From: DAOSVX01 sp964447275
GTDB taxonomy: Bacteria > Bacillota_I > Bacilli_A > RF39 > UBA660
Assembly (NCBI GenBank): GCA_964447275.1
Contig: CAYURI010000019.1
Location: forward strand, 1-9,939
DNA: 9,939 bases
Direction of reading: 5' to 3'
Below the pieces are notes generated by a model that was not told the DNA's origin, made no database searches, and worked only from the letters and a program-made list of their open reading frames with translations. Below, one piece after another: positions 6,861 to 9,939 of this stretch (positions are counted from its first letter, which is position 1; every line of letters begins with the position of its first letter). Position numbers and translations under genes: made by a program.

Positions 6861-7410
6861 ATATTTCTCTCATATTATTAGCGTTTTTAAAAGGATTCTT
6901 TTTATCAATTTTATCAGTAAATAAAATACCATTTAAATGGTCAATTTCATGTTGAAAAGCGACTGCTAATTCTTCTCTAGCGCGAATTGTATATTTGTTA
7001 CCTTCAAGATCAAATGATTCAATAGTGATTCTAGCGTGTCTAGGGACAATGCCCTCAACTTCACGATTAACGCTTAAACAACCTTCACCTTCACCAACAT
7101 AAATTAATTCTTCACTGGTACTAATAATTTTAGGATTAATGATAATATAGTTTTTAAAGCTTTTATCTTCTTGTTCTTCAACGATTACAAAGATTCTTTT
7201 TGGTAAACCAAGTTGAACAAAAGCTAGTCCCATTCCAGCTCTTAGTTTATATTTTTCTAAATATTCATCAATTTGACTCATTTTAAGATAATTAGCAATA
7301 TCTTTAATTAAATCTTGATCTTTTTTAGAAAGCGGAAAAGAGACTTCTTTACTAACAAGTCTTAAGGTTGAATCTTTTTCATCTAAGATTTTAATTTTCG
7401 GTAATTGCAT
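6859..7410 (-). CDS. def: peptide deformylase
   Basis: A 183-aa metalloenzyme that removes the N-formyl group from the initiator methionine of nascent proteins in the cytoplasm. All three family motifs are present: GMGLAFVQLG (59-68), EGCLS (109-113) with metal ligand Cys111, and QHEIDHLNG (153-161) with ligands His154 and His158 and catalytic Glu155. Motif 1 usually reads GxGLAAPQ; here the Ala-Pro pair is Phe64-Val65, while the essential Gln66 is kept. The insertion before motif 1 and the overall length suggest the longer Gram-positive (type 2) form. The start ATG (7410-7408) is three bases behind a GGTGAG Shine-Dalgarno (7419-7414). The gene is transcribed alone, convergent with the ABC exporter and divergent from the SEDS gene. 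No formyltransferase gene (fmt) is adjacent. Confidence 0.97.
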   Translation of the reverse strand: MQLPKIKILDEKDSTLRLVSKEVSFPLSKKDQDLIKDIANYLKMSQIDEYLEKYKLRAGMGLAFVQLGLPKRIFVIVEEQEDKSFKNYIIINPKIISTSEELIYVGEGEGCLSVNREVEGIVPRHARITIESFDLEGNKYTIRAREELAVAFQHEIDHLNGILFTDKIDKKNPFKNANNMREI

Positions 7411-7429
7411 AATCTCACCAACGGGCTAT

Positions 7430-7438
7430 ATTTTACCA
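7430..7438 (-). promoter_or_regulatory. extended -10 promoter of def
   Basis: On the minus strand TGG-TAAAAT (7438-7430) matches an extended -10; the -35 region is only a T-rich run. Predicted transcription would start near 7423, about four bases before the GGTGAG ribosome binding site (7419-7414). Confidence 0.55.
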
Positions 7439-7513
7439 TATTTTCCTAAAAAAATAAAGGGGCGAGCATTTTACAACAAAAAAGTATCTTTTTATTTAAA
7501 AATATTAATAATA

Positions 7514-7522
7514 TGGTATTAT
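7514..7522 (+). promoter_or_regulatory. extended -10 promoter of the SEDS gene
   Basis: TGG-TATTAT (7514-7522) is an extended -10 without a recognisable -35. Predicted transcription would start at about 7529, immediately before the GGTGA ribosome binding site (7531-7535). An in-frame ATG at 7513 overlaps this element and is therefore not the likely translation start. Confidence 0.55.
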
Positions 7523-7539
7523 TATTGTATGGTGAAAAT

Positions 7540-8694
7540 ATGAAAAAACTATTTACTAAAATGGATAAACCATTATTAATATTAACGATTATTTACTCAG
7601 TATTAGGTCTAATTATGATTTTTAGCGCTTCTAGTGTAGCAGCAGTTTTAAGATATAATGTTAGTCCATATTATTTCTTTTTGAAACAATTAGTGTTTTT
7701 AATAGTAGCATATTTATTTAGCTTTTTTATTGTTATCAAATTTCCTACTAAAAATTATAAAAAATTAGTACCATTATTAGTAATTGGTGTATTAGTGGCT
7801 TTATTTGGCCTATTTGTTTATGGCAATGTTGTTAATAGTGCGCAAAGTTGGTATCGCTTAGGAGGCATTATATCTATTCAACCAAGTGAATTTGCCAAAA
7901 CAATTTTAATCATCTTTTTTGCGATGTTTTTTGGTTGTGATTATAATGAAAACAATGAATATCATTTTTTAAGACCTTTAGCAATTGGTGTAGCAGTTTG
8001 TCTTTTAGTTGCTGCTCAACCAGACTTTGGTAGCGCTATTATTATTGCCGGAATTGTTTTCTTTCTTCTTATAAGTATACCGGTTATTAGCAAACAAAAA
8101 ACTAAGCTGTTAACACTTATTGGTGGGGCTTTGATAATCATGATGGCAATATTTTTATATACTGGATCTAATTTATTTAACAAAACCCAACTTAGTCGTT
8201 TAACATTTCAAAACCCTTGTTTAAGATACACAGAAAACACCGGCTATCAAGTTTGTAATGGCTTTATTGCAGTTAGTAATGGTGGTTTATTTGGAAAAGG
8301 ACTAGGTAACTCTAGCCAAAAGTATCTTTATTTACCAGAAGCACACACAGATTTTATTTTCCCGATTGTTGCTGAAGAATTAGGTGCTATTGTCGCTGGA
8401 GCAGTATTGCTTGGGTATGCAATTATTTTAATTAGAATATTAAGAATTGCCAAAAAAAGTATGACGTTAAGAGGATCAATTATCGCCTATGGAACATTTT
8501 TGTTTATATTATTTCATATTTTAATTAATCTTTTAGGAGTATTTGCTATTATTCCTTTAACTGGTGTTCCTTTACCATTTTTAAGTTCTGGTGGTAGTTT
8601 TAACTTAAATTTAATTATTTTACTTTTCTTAACCCAAAGAGTAGCAATTGAGACCAAAGACTTGAAAATGAAATATGAAATGAAAAATATTTAA
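7540..8694 (+). CDS. SEDS-family peptidoglycan glycosyltransferase (FtsW/RodA/SpoVE)
   Basis: A 384-aa multi-pass membrane protein (about ten hydrophobic segments) that polymerises lipid II into glycan strands, working with a class B penicillin-binding protein. Family motifs in order: SWYRLGG (103-109), QPSEFAK (114-120), QPDFGSA (160-166), GGLFGKGLGNSSQK (248-261), PEAHTDFIF (266-274) with putative catalytic Asp271, and PLPFLSSGGSF (344-354). The last motif usually reads PLPFxSYGGSS. Two cysteines, Cys227 and Cys239, lie in the large extracellular loop before the catalytic motif and could form a disulfide. The start is ATG 7540, four bases behind GGTGA; an in-frame ATG at 7513 lies in the promoter. 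Division (FtsW) and elongation (RodA) roles cannot be separated from this sequence, and no partner PBP or mre gene is in view. The gene implies a peptidoglycan wall. No terminator was seen after it. Confidence 0.95.
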   Translation: MKKLFTKMDKPLLILTIIYSVLGLIMIFSASSVAAVLRYNVSPYYFFLKQLVFLIVAYLFSFFIVIKFPTKNYKKLVPLLVIGVLVALFGLFVYGNVVNSAQSWYRLGGIISIQPSEFAKTILIIFFAMFFGCDYNENNEYHFLRPLAIGVAVCLLVAAQPDFGSAIIIAGIVFFLLISIPVISKQKTKLLTLIGGALIIMMAIFLYTGSNLFNKTQLSRLTFQNPCLRYTENTGYQVCNGFIAVSNGGLFGKGLGNSSQKYLYLPEAHTDFIFPIVAEELGAIVAGAVLLGYAIILIRILRIAKKSMTLRGSIIAYGTFLFILFHILINLLGVFAIIPLTGVPLPFLSSGGSFNLNLIILLFLTQRVAIETKDLKMKYEMKNI

Positions 8695-8700
8695 TAGAAA

Positions 8701-8729
8701 TTTATTAATCAAAAAAAATATGTTATAAT
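8701..8729 (+). promoter_or_regulatory. extended -10 promoter of the PilC-like gene
   Basis: TGT-TATAAT (8721-8729) is a perfect extended -10; TTTATT (8701-8706), 17 bp upstream of the hexamer, is a weak -35. The leader is about 29 nt and contains a perfect AGGAGG (8751-8756), eight bases before the ATG at 8765. This is the only canonical leader and strong ribosome binding site among the plus-strand genes here. Confidence 0.7.
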
Positions 8730-8764
8730 TTTAAATAGTAAGGATAAAAGAGGAGGCGAGTTAG

Positions 8765-9939
8765 ATGAAATCTAAAAGTAAAACAATCAATGTTTCAAAG
8801 TTTTTCCTAACTTTATTAACGCCTTTTCGCTATATAATAATTGGTTTAATTAAAATTATTAAATGGTTTTCAGTTGGTTTATTTAAATCAGTAATGTTTG
8901 TTGGTGAATACTTAATTGATTTGCTTTCTTATGTTGCAACTGGAATATATGAAACTTTTAAATTTATTTATAAATATATATTAGTTAATTTTAAATATAT
9001 TGGCTTTGGTTTATATTACTTTGGTCGTTATATTGTTATTGGTGCTTGGGCTTTTATTAAATTTATCGCTAATGTTTTTAAGTATATCGGTTTAGGTATT
9101 TATTACTCATTTTATTATGTATTTATTAAAACATTTTCTGGTATTTATAAATGGATTGCCGAAGAAACTAGGGCTAATCAAGAAGCTAGAAAGAGTTTGG
9201 CGTCTGACAAAGCTAAATCTAAAAAAAGTTTTAAAGATTATATATTAAAAAAATATCGTGAAATACCAATTGTTAAAAGCTTTTTAGCTAAACAAGAAGC
9301 TGAAAGAGAAATCCTTTTAATTGATTTAAATAGTGATGATGCTAAAAGAAGTGAAACTCAACAATCATTTCGTTATATTGCTAAAGACAAAGAAGGCAAA
9401 ATGGTTAGAGGCGTATTTAATGGTTACTCTAAACTTGATGTTAACTCATTTTTAATTAATGAAGGTTTTGAAGTATATAAAATTGAAACTTCTAAAGTAA
9501 TTAATTTTCTTTATGGTCAGTTAGCCAATTCAATTTCTAAAATGAAAAACAAAGATTTAATATTTTGGCTTACTCAATTAGCCACTTATATAAAAAGTGG
9601 TATTCCTTTAACAAATGCGGTAAAAATTCTTGGTAATCAAATGGGTAAATCAGGCAGTCGTAAAAGATTGTTTGATTCTGTTGTTTATGAGCTTACAATG
9701 GGGGAGACATTTAGTGATTCACTTGCTAAGCAGGGAAACGTTTTTCCATCATTACTTGTTAATATGATTAAAGCTGCTGAAGCTACTGGCGAATTAGAAG
9801 AGACTTTATCTGAAATGGCCGATTATTATAATGAGGTAGAAAAAACTCGTAAACAAATGGTTAGTGCCATGACATATCCACTAATTATATTGTGTTTTGC
9901 TTTTGGTGTTGTAACATTTATTATGTTATATGTTATTCC
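8765..9939 (+). CDS. type II secretion/type IV pilus platform protein (PilC/GspF/ComGB family) with N-terminal extension, 3' end outside window
   Basis: The open frame runs 391 codons to the window edge with no stop, so only the first part is seen. The start is ATG 8765 behind a perfect AGGAGG. Residues 1-133 form an aromatic-rich hydrophobic region (36 of the first 130 residues are Phe, Tyr or Trp) with internal repeats. Residues 134-200 are charged. The recognised family begins at about 201: SFRYIAKDKEGKMVRGVF (201-218) matches the usual N-terminal FxYxAxDxxGKxxxG segment. The first T2SSF domain follows (about 264-390): KDLIFWLTQLATYIKSGIPLTNAV (263-286), AAEATGELEETLSEMADYY (337-355) and a membrane segment from 369. 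Such proteins form the inner-membrane platform on which an ATPase assembles pilin-like subunits for pili, DNA uptake or secretion. Family members usually begin near what is residue 200 here. The second T2SSF domain and any pilin or ATPase genes lie beyond the window. Confidence 0.92.
   Translation, partial: MKSKSKTINVSKFFLTLLTPFRYIIIGLIKIIKWFSVGLFKSVMFVGEYLIDLLSYVATGIYETFKFIYKYILVNFKYIGFGLYYFGRYIVIGAWAFIKFIANVFKYIGLGIYYSFYYVFIKTFSGIYKWIAEETRANQEARKSLASDKAKSKKSFKDYILKKYREIPIVKSFLAKQEAEREILLIDLNSDDAKRSETQQSFRYIAKDKEGKMVRGVFNGYSKLDVNSFLINEGFEVYKIETSKVINFLYGQLANSISKMKNKDLIFWLTQLATYIKSGIPLTNAVKILGNQMGKSGSRKRLFDSVVYELTMGETFSDSLAKQGNVFPSLLVNMIKAAEATGELEETLSEMADYYNEVEKTRKQMVSAMTYPLIILCFAFGVVTFIMLYVI
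8990..9163 (+). repeat. two imperfect 29-residue repeats in the PilC-like N-terminal extension
   Basis: Residues 76-104 and 105-133 both begin F-K-Y-I-G-x-G-(L/I)-Y-Y and end with a similar I/F-x-K-(F/W)-I-A pattern (one-residue shift). A more distant copy starts at residue 21 (F-R-Y-I-x-x-G-L). The repeat is clearer in protein than in DNA, which suggests an old duplication kept by selection on hydrophobic and aromatic positions. Confidence 0.6.

Noticed and set aside
7478..7493. AAAAAG-TAT-CTTTTT hairpin between def and the SEDS gene
   Set aside because: It is a six-base, almost purely A/T stem in an AT-rich spacer between divergent genes. Terminators are not expected there and chance is likely.
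8692..8720. Possible terminator after the SEDS gene
   Set aside because: Only a short TTAATA/TATTAA pairing is present and an A run follows instead of a T run, so it was not called.

Overview
The window is strongly AT-rich and reads as ordinary bacterial chromosome from a low-GC Bacillota lineage close to the Mollicutes/Erysipelotrichia, for example the uncultured RF39-type Bacilli. This placement is inferred from gene content and codon use, not from a tree. Tryptophan is read from TGG, and no gene carries an in-frame TGA, so the standard bacterial code fits better than the Mycoplasma code. The SMC protein is as short as in Mollicutes. A SEDS peptidoglycan polymerase indicates a walled cell, unlike a true mycoplasma. 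Genes are packed tightly, and no gene-free stretch exceeds about 130 bases.

Left part, minus strand, read right to left: yidD overlaps by four bases a gene for a ZnuA/TroA-type lipoprotein that seems to have lost its metal ligands. A complete tRNA-Ser(GCT) with its own consensus promoter and a terminator follows, then the 5' end of another tRNA that runs off the left edge. From about 1400 rightward on the plus strand: rnc (RNase III) and smc form a two-gene operon that ends in an intrinsic terminator built partly from the last smc codons. Next is a single-gene transcription unit for a half-size ABC exporter, where many Bacillota carry ftsY. It converges on def (peptide deformylase, minus strand), and one perfect 15-bp hairpin contains or overlaps both stop codons. 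A SEDS-family (FtsW/RodA) gene diverges from def. The window ends inside a type II secretion/type IV pilus inner-membrane platform gene (PilC/GspF/ComGB family) that carries a roughly 200-residue N-terminal extension.

Functionally this is mostly housekeeping: RNA processing (rnc), chromosome organisation (smc), nascent-protein maturation (def), membrane-protein insertion (yidD) and wall synthesis (SEDS). The least ordinary parts are the aromatic-rich, internally repeated membrane extension on the PilC-like protein and the apparently metal-blind substrate-binding lipoprotein. Promoter architecture is also notable. The tRNA promoters have full -35 and -10 boxes 17 bp apart. The protein-gene promoters mostly have an extended -10 (TGnTATAAT type) with a weak or absent -35. 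Several place the predicted transcript start within a few bases of a GGTGA-type Shine-Dalgarno. No CRISPR array, insertion sequence, attachment site or phage gene was seen.
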